A DNA stretch of 43,195 bases from an uncultured Bacteroidales bacterium (GTDB lineage Bacteria > Bacteroidota > Bacteroidia > Bacteroidales > WCHB1-69): contig CAMJPH010000009.1 in assembly GCA_946407715.1 (NCBI GenBank), positions 1-43,195 on the forward strand, read 5' to 3'. Position 1 is the first letter of the stretch. Each line of letters starts with the position of its first letter. The position numbers were made by a program, and so were the translations under genes. Shown in pieces: positions 8,913-17,718 of this stretch. The notes beneath the pieces are model-generated. The model did not search any database and was not told where the DNA came from. It saw only the letters and a list, made by a program, of their open reading frames with translations.

Positions 8913-10013
8913 ATGAAAAAGTGGTTCACACGCAAGAAAGAGGAGGAGTGCGCCGTCTCGCTGTCGGCACTCACCTGGCAGCGTTTCAGGAAGGAACGCC
9001 AGGCCATCGTGTCCCTTGCCTACATCGGACTGGTCATCATTGTCGCTATCCTCGGCTATCTCATCACCCCCGACCCCACCCCTTTCTGCAACCACCAACA
9101 GCTCGAAATCGCCCTCCAGAAACCTGGCTTCACTGTGCAACTCTTGGAACTCAAACCCGAACAGACTGTTCCGCACGTCAACTTCCTCAAGAAGATGCTG
9201 TTCGGACAACCCGCTGAGTACAAAACCGTTCCCATAGAGTCTATTCAGGATAACGGCGATTCCGTGACCGTGAAACTGTTCCAACAGGAGTACCACGAAT
9301 CGTATGCCAAGGCCGACCTTTCCCCGCGGATGGTGAAGAAGCAGCGGTTCCTGCTCGGCACCGACCGCTACGGCCGTGACGTCCTCAGCCAGCTGATGAT
9401 CGGCGCGCGCGTGAGTCTCTCCGTGGGATTCCTCTCGATCTTCATCGCCCTGTTCATCGGCACCCTCGTGGGCGCCACCGCCGGCTACTACCGCGGCAAG
9501 GTCGATGACGTGCTCACCTTCCTCATCAACGTGGTGTGGTCCATCCCTACCCTGCTGCTCGTCATCGCCATCAGCTTCGCCCTTGGCAAAGGGTTCTGGA
9601 AAATCTTCATCGCCATCGGTCTGACCATGTGGGTGGATATCGCCCGTGTGGTGCGCGGACAGTTCCTGAGTTTGCGCGAACAGGACTTCGTGGAGTCCGC
9701 CAGAGCATTGGGATACAGCAATTTCCGGATTATCGTCAAGCACATCCTGCCCAACATCACAGGCACGCTTATCGTGATTGCGGCCTCCAATTTCTCATCG
9801 GCCATCCTGATGGAGGCGGGTCTGAGTTTCCTCGGTCTCGGCGTGCAGCCCCCCACCCCCTCCTGGGGCATGATGATGAAAGAGAACTACGCATGCATCG
9901 TGCTGAACAACGCCTACTTGGCCATCATCCCCGGTGTGGCCATCATGCTGCTGGTGCTGTCGTTCATGCTGATAGGCAATGCGTTGAGGGACGCGATGGA
10001 CGTACGGAGTTAG
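8913..10013 (+). CDS. ABC transporter permease, DppC/OppC family
   Basis: A 366-residue inner-membrane permease of the peptide/nickel uptake type. It has one N-terminal membrane segment (IVSLAYIGLVIIVAILGYLI), a periplasmic stretch to about residue 140, then five more segments. The coupling motif that meets the ATPase is present (FVESARALGYSNFRIIVKHI), and the family tail GLSFLGLGVQPPTPSWG is clear. The frame is open from 8841, but the ATG at 8913 follows a promoter box and gives the usual start MKKWF, so it was chosen. No partner permease, ATPase or binding protein lies beside it, so its substrate and partners are unknown; partners must be encoded elsewhere. Confidence 0.88.
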   Translation: MKKWFTRKKEEECAVSLSALTWQRFRKERQAIVSLAYIGLVIIVAILGYLITPDPTPFCNHQQLEIALQKPGFTVQLLELKPEQTVPHVNFLKKMLFGQPAEYKTVPIESIQDNGDSVTVKLFQQEYHESYAKADLSPRMVKKQRFLLGTDRYGRDVLSQLMIGARVSLSVGFLSIFIALFIGTLVGATAGYYRGKVDDVLTFLINVVWSIPTLLLVIAISFALGKGFWKIFIAIGLTMWVDIARVVRGQFLSLREQDFVESARALGYSNFRIIVKHILPNITGTLIVIAASNFSSAILMEAGLSFLGLGVQPPTPSWGMMMKENYACIVLNNAYLAIIPGVAIMLLVLSFMLIGNALRDAMDVRS

Positions 10014-10108
10014 CAATTAGCAGTTGTAACGAGAAGATCCCTGTATATTAAATTGCTTCTTTGGGCAGCCCCGACAGGGGAAAAAGCTTGGTAGTAAATG
10101 TATTTGTT

Positions 10109-10645
10109 ATGAATAATGAATCGGAAAAAACAAAGATTGAGCTTTATCGGTGTCATCCAAAGCGAGAAGGTGGCATTATATGGGCGATATCTTTCCTGAT
10201 TGTTTTTGGAATACCTATCTATTCTTCCATTTTGGAAAATAATCTGTTGCCTTTGTTTCTTTTCTGGCTTCCATTCGGTTGGTTTATGATATTAAGTTTG
10301 GAACAGGCCATGTGGCAGTTTTTCGGGGAGGAGATAGGCTCAATAGACAACGATTGTTTCTATATACATCGCAAAAACAGGATGTTCAATCGAAATTGGC
10401 GCATACACCTCCACAAAATCGACGAAATGGATTATTACAAGGAGAGTGTCTTGAAGAGACTTTTCCTGACGTGTGGATTTGCAAATAACACGCTGTGTAT
10501 CAGATATTCCCCGTCATTATTTCAACGCAAATTCGCTCCAGGACTTTCCTCTGACGAGCAGGTCAATGTGATAGACCGTTTGGGAGAGGCAGTCGCCATC
10601 GCGAAGTCGGGAAGGGGAATACGTGGTGACACACGTGATCAGTGA
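10109..10645 (+). CDS. Hypothetical membrane protein with two N-terminal segments
   Basis: 178 residues from the ATG at 10109; the frame can be extended to 10061. Two hydrophobic segments occur near residues 22-40 and 45-65, followed by a soluble domain with short strands (DNDCFYIHRKNRMFNRNWRIHL) that recalls PH-like membrane-linked domains, although this is only a loose resemblance. I do not recognise a family. The gene is more AT-rich than its neighbours, and it overlaps the convergent small gene by 7 bases at its 3' end. Confidence 0.6.
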   Translation: MNNESEKTKIELYRCHPKREGGIIWAISFLIVFGIPIYSSILENNLLPLFLFWLPFGWFMILSLEQAMWQFFGEEIGSIDNDCFYIHRKNRMFNRNWRIHLHKIDEMDYYKESVLKRLFLTCGFANNTLCIRYSPSLFQRKFAPGLSSDEQVNVIDRLGEAVAIAKSGRGIRGDTRDQ

Positions 10646-10899
10646 AGATTAACCCAAGATTCCAGCTCCGCGACCCGCACGCGGTATTTCTCAATCTGAC
10701 TTTCGATGAAGTCGTCGCTGAACTTGCGGTCGCAGAAGCCGTTGCCACGGGCCACGTACTCGTCGTCTTCCAATGAGCCGTACAAGTCCAGATAGTTGTC
10801 CAAATACTCCTGGTTTTCGCGCAACAGGCGCTTCAAGTCCTCCGCATCGGCCTCGAACGATTCGCCAGTGGAATAACGGTATGTTTTCTTTTTCTGCAT
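10639..10899 (-). CDS. Small hypothetical protein, charged helical
   Basis: An 86-residue acidic protein with a likely helical middle (DAEDLKRLLRENQEYLDNYL) and helical C-terminus (ESQIEKYRVRVAELESWV). No membrane segment or signal peptide. Unknown function. It ends inside the convergent gene at 10645, so the two 3' ends overlap by 7 bases. The upstream 160 bases to lepB hold only a small repeat and no other gene. Confidence 0.55.
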   Translation of the reverse strand: MQKKKTYRYSTGESFEADAEDLKRLLRENQEYLDNYLDLYGSLEDDEYVARGNGFCDRKFSDDFIESQIEKYRVRVAELESWVNLH

Positions 10900-10927
10900 A
10901 TTCGGTTTTAAGACTATTTTTGTTTTT

Positions 10928-10965
10928 TTGAAGACAACTGGGACAACTTGGACAACTTTTGTTCA
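10928..10965. repeat. Short tandem repeat (GGACAACTT units)
   Basis: Three imperfect copies of gacaact(t)g occur in a row (gacaactgg, gacaacttgg, gacaactttt) in the intergenic space between lepB and the small hypothetical gene. No function is evident. Confidence 0.45.
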
Positions 10966-11059
10966 ACCGTTAATCTTTGATACATCTGTGAGATCGTTAG
11001 ACAAAAATCGAAAATGTTCTGTAAGATTTCGCGGGAAGGACTTAACCACAAACTTATTA

Positions 11060-12697
11060 TCACATCCGTATCTTCTTGAACATCCTCTTCCATCTCACTT
11101 TCCGTTTGTCGCTCCAAGTCTTGAACTTGTCGAGGGAGAGCCACACGATGGAGGCTTTGCCCACGATGTGGTCTTCCGGCACGAAACCCCAGAAACGGGA
11201 GTCGGCGGAGTTGTGGCGGTTGTCACCCATCATGAAGTAGTAATCCATCGCAAAGGTGTAGGAGGTGGCAATTTGCCCGTCAATAAGAACATTCCCGTCC
11301 TTAACCTGTAAATCATGGCCCTCGTAGTTATGGATGATTTTCTCGTAAAGAGCGATGTTCTCGGGCGAAATCTGCACGGTGGCGCCCTTTTGCGGAATCG
11401 TCAACGGACCGAAAAAGTCCTTGTTCCACTTGTAGGTACTGTCGTGCGGGAAAATGTCAGGACTATAGACGCCCTCTTCCTCCTCCAAAATCTGCACATC
11501 AAAACCTTTCTTCTTGATACTGGTTTGCTGCTCGCCATTCAACATCACAACGTAATGGTTAATATCCACCTGCTGCATATCTTCCTCGTTGATATTCAGA
11601 TTTTTTCGATCTTTTTTGGAAAGTTGCAGACCCGTAGGATTGGAAATCAGGCAGGCATACTGGATGCGGTCGGGGTTAACCGCCTTTTCGCCGTTAATAT
11701 AAACCTGTCTGTCAATAATTTGCAACTTGTCTCCAGGGGTACCGATACAGCGTTTCACATAGTTTTCGCGCTTATCGACAGGACGGGCAATCACCTTGTA
11801 TTCGTTCCAGACCGCTTCCCTACCCTTCCCGGGTACATACGCGCCGGGGTATTTCATGCGCAACTGCTGGATATATTCGGGTGAGTACCGGCGGAACACG
11901 TTGTTTTTTTCCGCCATGCTCGCATTCGGGTTAAGCATCGCCTCGTATTCACGGACGATGGCATAGTAACTTTCCGCCTGCCTTTCTATCACGACCGTGT
12001 CGCCGTCGGGATAGTTGAAGACCACCACATCGTTGCGTTTTATCGGTTTCAACGCCTTGGAACGCATGTAAGGTAGCTTGATGATTTCCGAATAGGATTT
12101 CACCTCGGTCTTAGGCAACTTGTTGTGGATGAACGGAATGGCCAACGGCGTTTGCGGTGCGCGGACACCATACGCAACCTTGCTCACGGAAAGGAAGTCG
12201 CCAATCATCAAGGAGCTTTCCATGGAGGATGTCGGGATGGTGTATAGTTCGAACCAGCAGGAGCGGATGATGTAGGCGGCGGCCACCGCGAAAATCAGCG
12301 CATCTCCCCAGGAACGAGCCGAGGTTTTCTTCGGACGCTCCAAATTCTCCGGCGTGACATACTGCTCTTTCGGTGAGAATCCTAAATACGGCAGGTAAAA
12401 CGGGAAGAACAGCGTGCCAAGAATCAGCGGCAAGTAGCTGTATTTGTTGAACTGCCGGATGGTCTCCCAAATCATGTAGAAAAACATGAAAATGCCGAGA
12501 TACGGGATCAGGAACAGCAGCATCCACCACCATTTCCGACCGATGACCACCTTGATCCACAACCATACATTGTAGAACGGAATCAGTGACAGCCACGGCT
12601 TCAGCCCTGCTTTCTTGAAAATGCCCCACATCCCGGCCTGCCAGCCGAGGAAGGAGATGATAAGGATGATGATTAATGCGGTTTTTGATATAAACAT
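11060..12697 (-). CDS. lepB: Signal peptidase I, long Bacteroidota form
   Basis: A 545-residue inner-membrane protease that removes signal peptides. Residues 1-105 hold three or four membrane segments not found in E. coli LepB, then the catalytic S26 domain. The catalytic Ser is S158 in [10 protein letters not shown] and the general base Lys is K315 in [13 protein letters not shown]; the late box [15 protein letters not shown] is at 490-504. The long stretch between the Ser and Lys boxes and the extra N-terminal membrane part are usual for this phylum. It follows dapB, the normal order in Bacteroidota, but here the two are separated by a 119-base repeat tract, so co-transcription is uncertain. 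Confidence 0.93.
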   Translation of the reverse strand: MFISKTALIIILIISFLGWQAGMWGIFKKAGLKPWLSLIPFYNVWLWIKVVIGRKWWWMLLFLIPYLGIFMFFYMIWETIRQFNKYSYLPLILGTLFFPFYLPYLGFSPKEQYVTPENLERPKKTSARSWGDALIFAVAAAYIIRSCWFELYTIPTSSMESSLMIGDFLSVSKVAYGVRAPQTPLAIPFIHNKLPKTEVKSYSEIIKLPYMRSKALKPIKRNDVVVFNYPDGDTVVIERQAESYYAIVREYEAMLNPNASMAEKNNVFRRYSPEYIQQLRMKYPGAYVPGKGREAVWNEYKVIARPVDKRENYVKRCIGTPGDKLQIIDRQVYINGEKAVNPDRIQYACLISNPTGLQLSKKDRKNLNINEEDMQQVDINHYVVMLNGEQQTSIKKKGFDVQILEEEEGVYSPDIFPHDSTYKWNKDFFGPLTIPQKGATVQISPENIALYEKIIHNYEGHDLQVKDGNVLIDGQIATSYTFAMDYYFMMGDNRHNSADSRFWGFVPEDHIVGKASIVWLSLDKFKTWSDKRKVRWKRMFKKIRM

Positions 12698-12703
12698 CTT
12701 TTT

Positions 12704-12830
12704 GAATGGTTATTGGTTATGGGTTATTGGTTATTGAGACAGGGGATTCGTTATATAGTGAATAGTGATCAGTGATTAGAAATACAGAAAGTACCTATCC
12801 CCCTCATTATCAATTATCAATTATCAATTA
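12704..12830. repeat. Intergenic tandem short repeats between dapB and lepB
   Basis: Three repeat types follow each other: ggttattggttatgggttattgg (about 12710-12735), gtgaatagtgatcagtgatta (about 12758-12779), and four copies of the 7-mer ttatcaa (about 12806-12830). The dapB stop codon lies inside the last of these, so the repeat reaches into the coding end (last residues IDN). Confidence 0.65.
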
Positions 12831-13539
12831 AACATTTCTCAAACGGATACACGCCAGAAGGCTGCGACACCAGCCTTTCGGCGGCGTGGACGGCGCCGCG
12901 AGCGAAACCTTCGCGGCTGTGGGCGGTATGGGTGATTTCAATTGTATCTTCGGGAGATTCCCACACGATCTTATGCGTGCCGGGGACTTCGCCCTCGCGG
13001 ATGGCTGTTATAGGCACCACATTCGTATGGTCACAAGGAGTCAACCGCCAGTCCTGCAGCGAATCGACCTCGCTGACAATATCTTTCGCAAGATGGATGG
13101 CGGTGCCACTCGGGGCATCCTTTTTGTGGATGTGGTGGGTTTCCTCCATCGCCACTTGGTATCGATCTTGCGTGTTCATCAGCTTGGCCAGCAGTTTGTT
13201 CACTTTGAAAAAAATATTGACCCCGATGCTGAAGTTGGCGCCATAAACCAAACGTCCGTTGTGTGCGGCACAAACCTGGCGCACCTCTTCGAGGCGTTCG
13301 TGCCAGCCAGTGGTGCCCACCACAATCGGGACATGTGCCTCGAATGCGCGGAGCATGTTCGGCACCGCGACACCCGGTTCGGAAAAGTCGATGGCAACCT
13401 CCGCAGAACGGAATTCGCGGTCAAGACGCTGCCAGTCCGCCTCATTGTCAATGACGGCCACAACTTCGTGCCGCCGTTCTAACAGCACCTTCTCCACGAT
13501 ATGGCCCATTTTCCCGTATCCTAATATTGCGACTTTCAT
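12817..13539 (-). CDS. dapB: 4-hydroxy-tetrahydrodipicolinate reductase
   Basis: A 240-residue enzyme of the diaminopimelate/lysine pathway, needed for cell wall and lysine. The NAD(P) site is GYGKMGHIVEKVL at residues 7-19, and the signature substrate block ETHHIHKKDAPSGTAIHLA is near 132-150, with its catalytic His and Lys. Shorter than the E. coli enzyme but normal for Bacteroidota. Its ATG overlaps the stop of the upstream toxin gene by one base (TAATG), so its translation may depend on the toxin-antitoxin transcript. The C-terminus runs into a tandem repeat. Confidence 0.94.
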   Translation of the reverse strand: MKVAILGYGKMGHIVEKVLLERRHEVVAVIDNEADWQRLDREFRSAEVAIDFSEPGVAVPNMLRAFEAHVPIVVGTTGWHERLEEVRQVCAAHNGRLVYGANFSIGVNIFFKVNKLLAKLMNTQDRYQVAMEETHHIHKKDAPSGTAIHLAKDIVSEVDSLQDWRLTPCDHTNVVPITAIREGEVPGTHKIVWESPEDTIEITHTAHSREGFARGAVHAAERLVSQPSGVYPFEKCLIDN

Positions 13540-13883
13540 TATTCGATTCCTGCTTCTTGCAATAATTGTATTATTTCCTGGTTTGTTATATTTTCTTTAT
13601 AGGACTTGTCGTATATTGTTAACAAAGTCACCTCTTGTTGATTTAGTTCAAGTACAACATTAACATGCGAAATGACTCTTGCTCCACCGCGTTTTCTTTT
13701 GCCTTTTGAGGTTATTGCGAAACGAATTTTATGAATTCCATGCCCTATAGAAGTTCCCAACGATGGGTTTTCCTTCAGATCAAGAAGAAAACTTTCAAAA
13801 TCGTCCGCAAATGAAGGATAGCGTTTGGATAGTTTTTTAGATTCACGAGAAAAAGTCGGAGTGACAACGATTCTACAGTTCAT
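13539..13883 (-). CDS. RelE/ParE-family toxin
   Basis: A 114-residue basic protein with the layout of a type II toxin: MNCRIVVTPTFSRESKKLSK at the start (helix hairpin of RelE/ParE), a middle strand block with KIRFAITSKGKRKRGGARV, and a C-terminal part with YDKSYKENITNQEI. Members usually cut mRNA on the ribosome or poison gyrase; which applies is not clear. It overlaps the antitoxin by four bases (ATGA) and the dapB start by one. It is much richer in A and T than dapB, which points to recent acquisition. Confidence 0.82.
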   Translation of the reverse strand: MNCRIVVTPTFSRESKKLSKRYPSFADDFESFLLDLKENPSLGTSIGHGIHKIRFAITSKGKRKRGGARVISHVNVVLELNQQEVTLLTIYDKSYKENITNQEIIQLLQEAGIE

Positions 13884-14128
13884 AATGTACGAAGTTCATT
13901 TAGTAAATCATCGGCAGATTGAAATTCAAGTTGACCTTCCTTATATTGTTTAAATTCGGCAAATGCTTCACGTATGTTTCCAACGACATCTTCTTTGGTC
14001 TCGACCTCCTCATCTTTAATGCGGACGAGATCTCTAACATAATTAATCACCTTGCGCATCAACCCCTCGTCTTCTGCAATGGGAGAGATTTCTCGCAACA
14101 GTTCGGTTTGTAATTCTACAGCAGTCAT
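13880..14128 (-). CDS. Antitoxin-like partner of the RelE/ParE toxin
   Basis: 82 residues from the ATG at 14128. The frame extends to 14164, but that start would lie upstream of the promoter box at 14154-14161, so the shorter form is preferred. The protein is acidic and helical, starting MTAVELQTELLREISPIAED, a common opening for small antitoxins in this phylum, and ending in a segment (FQSADDLLNELRTL) that could wrap the toxin. No clear DNA-binding motif is seen. The gene order antitoxin then toxin and the ATGA overlap are typical. Confidence 0.75.
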   Translation of the reverse strand: MTAVELQTELLREISPIAEDEGLMRKVINYVRDLVRIKDEEVETKEDVVGNIREAFAEFKQYKEGQLEFQSADDLLNELRTL

Positions 14129-14153
14129 ACGTCTAATCCTTTGTTTCAAAGTG

Positions 14154-14161
14154 CAAAAGTA
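14154..14161 (-). promoter_or_regulatory. Putative -7 box for the toxin-antitoxin(-dapB) unit
   Basis: Reads TACTTTTG on the minus strand, about 26 bases before the antitoxin ATG at 14128. It would give the pair and dapB a promoter separate from the upstream parAB genes. Confidence 0.5.
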
Positions 14162-14172
14162 CAAAAAACGGA

Positions 14173-15276
14173 CTATTTTTCCAATGCTTTTTTCACAGCC
14201 TTCTCGATTTCTTCCCCTCTCAAATCACGGGCTATGATTTTCCCGTCCTTGCCGATGAGCAAGATTTGCGGAATGCCATCAATGCCGTAAGTTTCGGTGG
14301 CATTCCGGGTGGCGTCGGTCAGCTGTGTCCACGTCATGCCCAAATCCTTGATTGCTTTGGCCTGTGCCTCGGGCTTGTCCCACACGTTGAGACTGATTAC
14401 CACAAAGTCCTTGCTACCGTATTGTTCGTGAATTTTCTTGATGTTGGGGATTTCACGGCGACACGGTCCGCACCAGGAAGCCCAGAAGTCAATAAGCGCG
14501 ACCTTACCGTTGATCACCTTACTCAGCTTTACGGGTTTCTTTGTCTTATAGTCCGTCAAGTTAAGGTCAATAAACGGTTTGCCCGCTGCCGTGTGGCTAA
14601 CTTTTTCCATCGCCGCCAGTTTCGTCTTAAGAGGCTGATATGTAGTTACCACAGGAGCTGCCCCTTCCAACATTTCCACCACCGACTCATAATTTTCCGC
14701 CTCATATTCCAGATAATTCTCCATAACAAGCGCGCCCATGGCATTCGACTTGTTAGCGGTGTAAGTGTCTTTCATCGTGAGAAAGAGCATCGTGGTCCTG
14801 TTTTGATACTCCTGCGCCAATTTCTCCCGTTCCTCTCTTGGCTTAGAAATCAACTGATCCAGCTTAGAATAATAGGCGTTGATGGCACTTACCTCATCAT
14901 TGCACCTTTTGGAAAAGTCATAAAACCGGTCATTAAGCGGCGTTCCAGACAACGAATCGGTCACCAAATCGGCGTAGATATTGCCCGGTTCGCCAACAAT
15001 GCGCAGGTAATAGTAACTGCGGGCATTGCTGTTTTGAGGATCCGTCTTTAACATACCAACAAACGGTTCCGACACTTCGATGTCCAATGTAAAAACGCTG
15101 TCCACTATCTTTGTGGATGCCAGCGACTTGCCGGTGTTCATATTCAGCACTGCGATATTCTTGCCCTGCAGCGCCGGCACGGCAACTCTTCCCGTAATAT
15201 GGCAATTTTGCGCCGTAACTCCAAACGGGAGCATAAACAGACTAATTATGACGGAAATGAAGCTTAATTTTGTCAT
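14173..15276 (-). CDS. TlpA-like thioredoxin-fold protein with DUF4369-type N-terminus
   Basis: 367 residues from the ATG at 15276, which gives a clean signal peptide (MTKLSFISVIISLFMLPFGVTAQ); the frame opens at 15297. The N-terminal domain (GRVAVPALQGKNIAVLN) is like DUF4369. The C-terminal domain is a TlpA/ResA-type thioredoxin fold with the redox motif WCGPC near residue 263-267 and a cis-Pro loop GIDGIPQIL. Such proteins are periplasmic or lipid-linked thiol oxidoreductases in Bacteroidota. It sits between the DUF5683 gene and the toxin-antitoxin pair, where it is not usually found. A repeat tract lies upstream. Confidence 0.88.
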   Translation of the reverse strand: MTKLSFISVIISLFMLPFGVTAQNCHITGRVAVPALQGKNIAVLNMNTGKSLASTKIVDSVFTLDIEVSEPFVGMLKTDPQNSNARSYYYLRIVGEPGNIYADLVTDSLSGTPLNDRFYDFSKRCNDEVSAINAYYSKLDQLISKPREEREKLAQEYQNRTTMLFLTMKDTYTANKSNAMGALVMENYLEYEAENYESVVEMLEGAAPVVTTYQPLKTKLAAMEKVSHTAAGKPFIDLNLTDYKTKKPVKLSKVINGKVALIDFWASWCGPCRREIPNIKKIHEQYGSKDFVVISLNVWDKPEAQAKAIKDLGMTWTQLTDATRNATETYGIDGIPQILLIGKDGKIIARDLRGEEIEKAVKKALEK

Positions 15277-15284
15277 TATTATAG

Positions 15285-15373
15285 TTTTAAAGTTCAAAAT
15301 TCAAGGTTCAAAGTTCAAGTTTTAAGTTTAAGTTATATGTTTAAGTTTAAGTTTAAGTTATAAGTTTAAGTAA
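15285..15373. repeat. AAGTTTAAGTT-type repeat tract
   Basis: About 90 bases between the TlpA-like gene and the DUF5683 gene consist of imperfect units: ttcaaaattcaaggttcaaagttcaa, then repeated agtttaagtt with an occasional ata. The units are too short and variable for a CRISPR array. The function is unknown. Confidence 0.65.
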
Positions 15374-15952
15374 TTATTTGAAGCTCAAAGCCACTGAGAT
15401 GCCGTACGACGGCGAAGTGCTGCCCGGGGTCGGCAACAACATCGGGCTCCAATACAGCGACAAATCATCAGAAACATCAAAGTAGTAGAGGTGCGCATCC
15501 ACCATGGCATCGATAAAGTTTAGTGTATAGATGAGGGCGGTGGCCGCAAGACTGATTTCCATATTGCGCAACGCCTTCTGATGCATGGAGAGGATGTTCT
15601 CGTCATCAGAATTAGCAAGCCCGGGTATCAACAAATCAGTGTGGCCGTCACGACGATTAATAAATTCCCGCTTATACAACAGCATTTCGGATGTGTACTT
15701 GTACAAAAAATAGCCGGAAACCTCAAAGAGCCCATAGATTATGGGCACTTTCCAATATTTCTTGTTATAAATCTGCCCGCCACCCGGAATGATGGAATAC
15801 AGCATCGCGACCGTCGGGCTGTGTTTGGAGACCTTCAGCGAGTCATGTGCTTTCACACGTGAAACCTTCGGTGAGGTAATTTCTTGGGAATAGGAAAACA
15901 GACTCATGCAGAGCAAAACAACGACTACAAAAATCCGCTTTTCCAATTTCAT
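15374..15952 (-). CDS. DUF5683 membrane-associated protein
   Basis: A 192-residue protein with a signal peptide (KRIFVVVVLLCMSLFSYSQ) and the family block YSIIPGGGQIYNKKYWKVP near residues 52-70, followed by two hydrophobic stretches. DUF5683 genes sit between parB and dapB in most Bacteroidota, which is the best support for the call. The molecular role is not known; an envelope-linked role is inferred from the signal and membrane segments. Confidence 0.8.
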   Translation of the reverse strand: MKLEKRIFVVVVLLCMSLFSYSQEITSPKVSRVKAHDSLKVSKHSPTVAMLYSIIPGGGQIYNKKYWKVPIIYGLFEVSGYFLYKYTSEMLLYKREFINRRDGHTDLLIPGLANSDDENILSMHQKALRNMEISLAATALIYTLNFIDAMVDAHLYYFDVSDDLSLYWSPMLLPTPGSTSPSYGISVALSFK

Positions 15953-16001
15953 TAATATATGTACAATAAATCTTATGAAAGATAACGTTTTTACAATTGA
16001 A

Positions 16002-16877
16002 TTATTGCAAAACGTTCAGAATTTGTCTTAACTCCTCATCGGAAGAAAATGATATTTGAATCATTCCTTTTCCCGAAATATCTTTCTTAATGTTCACCTT
16101 TGTGCTTAACTTTTTCCCCAAAGCGGTCTGGGCGTTGCGCACTTCATCGGAGAGTGTTATTTTCACCTTCGACTTTTTGTTGCGAGAGCCCTCCAAGGCG
16201 GATTTCACCAAAGATTCAGTCTGTCGTACTGAAAGCTGGTCTTTGATAATCTGCTGTACCAATTTGGCTTGTAACGCCTCGTCCTCAACAGGGACCAATG
16301 CGCGGGCATGCCCCATGGCGATCTGGTTGTCGCGCACGGCCACCTGCACGGGTGTCGAAAGCTTGAGGAGACGCAAGTAGTTGGAAATGGAAGTGTTGGT
16401 TTTCCCTACTTTCACGGCCAGTTCCTCTTGGGTGAAATGACACTCTTCTATGAGCATCTGGTAGCTCAAAGCTATCTCGATGGCATTCAGATCCGCCCGT
16501 TGGATGTTTTCAACGAGGGCCATCTGGATGGAAAGGGCATCATCCACGGTGCGCACAAAGGCAGGGATGTCAGTCAATCCCGCCAACTGCGCGGCACGGA
16601 AACGACGCTCGCCGGATATAAGCTGGTACTTGCCATTACCTATCGGGCGCACCGTCACTGGCTGAATAAGCCCGTATGTCTTGATAGACTGGGCCAATTC
16701 AGCCAGCGACTCTTCGTCGAACCGGGTACGCGGCTGGTAAGGGTTGGCTTCTATCGATTCAATACGGATGTTGGTGTTACCACTCACCACCTGCGAATGC
16801 TCGCTGTGTACGGGTATCTCCATACCGCCAAGCATTGCTCCCAATCCGCGTCCTAATGGTTTGTCATTCTTTGGCAT
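16002..16877 (-). CDS. parB: Chromosome partitioning protein ParB
   Basis: A 291-residue ParB/Spo0J protein. It binds parS sites near the replication origin, spreads using CTP, and works with ParA in chromosome segregation. Visible parts are the N-terminal GLGAMLGG motif, the ParB/sulfiredoxin domain with NPYQPR near 62 and GERRFRAAQ near 113, the helix-turn-helix (FTQEELAVKVGKTNTSISNY near 170-190), and a C-terminal dimer domain. It lies 65 bases after parA. I did not find a convincing parS 16-mer palindrome in the window by eye. Confidence 0.95.
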   Translation of the reverse strand: MPKNDKPLGRGLGAMLGGMEIPVHSEHSQVVSGNTNIRIESIEANPYQPRTRFDEESLAELAQSIKTYGLIQPVTVRPIGNGKYQLISGERRFRAAQLAGLTDIPAFVRTVDDALSIQMALVENIQRADLNAIEIALSYQMLIEECHFTQEELAVKVGKTNTSISNYLRLLKLSTPVQVAVRDNQIAMGHARALVPVEDEALQAKLVQQIIKDQLSVRQTESLVKSALEGSRNKKSKVKITLSDEVRNAQTALGKKLSTKVNIKKDISGKGMIQISFSSDEELRQILNVLQ

Positions 16878-16902
16878 AATATTTTGATTCAGATTAATTT
16901 TT

Positions 16903-16935
16903 GTGATTAGTGATTAGTGAATTGTGATTAGAACA
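16903..16935. repeat. GTGATTAGTGATTAGTGA tract between parA and parB
   Basis: Consecutive gtgattagtgattagtgaattgtgattag units fill most of the 65-base gap. They are similar in kind to the tract at 12758-12779 and its reverse relative at 5141-5178. Confidence 0.6.
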
Positions 16936-16942
16936 TTGTACA

Positions 16943-17716
16943 TTATACTGTGTATCCGTTCTTCAGCAGGAATTCCTTGGCGAGGTTCATATAGTTGACG
17001 TGACCAACGGATTTGATGTCATATACAGCGATAGGCACCCCATAGCTTGGGGCCTCGCTCAAGCGTACCGTACGGTTGATTACGGTGTCGAACACGATGT
17101 CGCGGCAATGGAAACGCACATCCTCATAGACAGCGTTGGAAGACTTGAAGCGGTTCGTGTACATCGTCATCAAGATTCCTTCGATGGAAAGGTCAGGATT
17201 CATGTTCGACTGCACGATACGGATGGTGTTGAGCAGTTTGCCGAGTCCCTCAAGGGCGAAATACTCGCACTGCACGGGTATGATGACAGAATCGGCAGCA
17301 ACAAGTGCGTTAAGGGTGACAAGGCCCAATGACGGCGCACAGTCGATGAAGATAAAGTCGTAATCGTTCTTGACATCCGTGAGTGCGTCTTTCATCCGAT
17401 ATTCGCGGCGGTCGAAAGAAATCATCTCGATTTCGGCACCCACAAGGTGGATAGTGGCCGGCATCAGATAAAGATTGGGAGTTTTGGTTTCCACCACGGC
17501 TTCGGAGGCCATCTTACCGTTCACGATGCAGTCGTAGATGCTAATGGTATTATCGTCAGGATAGACGCCCACGCCGCTGGATGCGTTTCCCTGCGGGTCG
17601 GCATCAATCAACAGCACACGGAAATCCAGCAGCGCTAACGACGCCGCGAGATTCACAGCGGTGGTTGTCTTCCCCACCCCTCCTTTTTGGTTTACAATGG
17701 CTACTACTTTCCCCAT
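16943..17716 (-). CDS. parA: Chromosome partitioning ATPase ParA/Soj
   Basis: A 257-residue cytoplasmic ATPase. The deviant Walker A box KGGVGKTT is at residues 10-17, Walker A' is VLLIDADPQGNAS at 34-46, and Walker B is FIFIDCAPSLG near 120-130. With ParB it moves the origin region apart. It starts two bases after the stop of the DUF3276 gene, so the two are co-translated. Normal length. Confidence 0.96.
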   Translation of the reverse strand: MGKVVAIVNQKGGVGKTTTAVNLAASLALLDFRVLLIDADPQGNASSGVGVYPDDNTISIYDCIVNGKMASEAVVETKTPNLYLMPATIHLVGAEIEMISFDRREYRMKDALTDVKNDYDFIFIDCAPSLGLVTLNALVAADSVIIPVQCEYFALEGLGKLLNTIRIVQSNMNPDLSIEGILMTMYTNRFKSSNAVYEDVRFHCRDIVFDTVINRTVRLSEAPSYGVPIAVYDIKSVGHVNYMNLAKEFLLKNGYTV

Positions 17717-17718
17717 TT

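Noticed and set aside
8811..9743. Open frame of 310 codons on the minus strand over the ABC permease
   Set aside because: The opposite frame encodes a full permease; the antisense product is low-complexity (Glu/His/Asp-rich).
15285..15373. CRISPR array
   Set aside because: Units are about 11 bases, variable, and have no spacers of even length; no cas genes are in the window.
16002..17716. Replication origin or parS cluster beside parAB
   Set aside because: I looked for a parS-like 16-base palindrome and DnaA-box clusters by eye and saw none convincing; dnaA, gidA and recF are not in the window.
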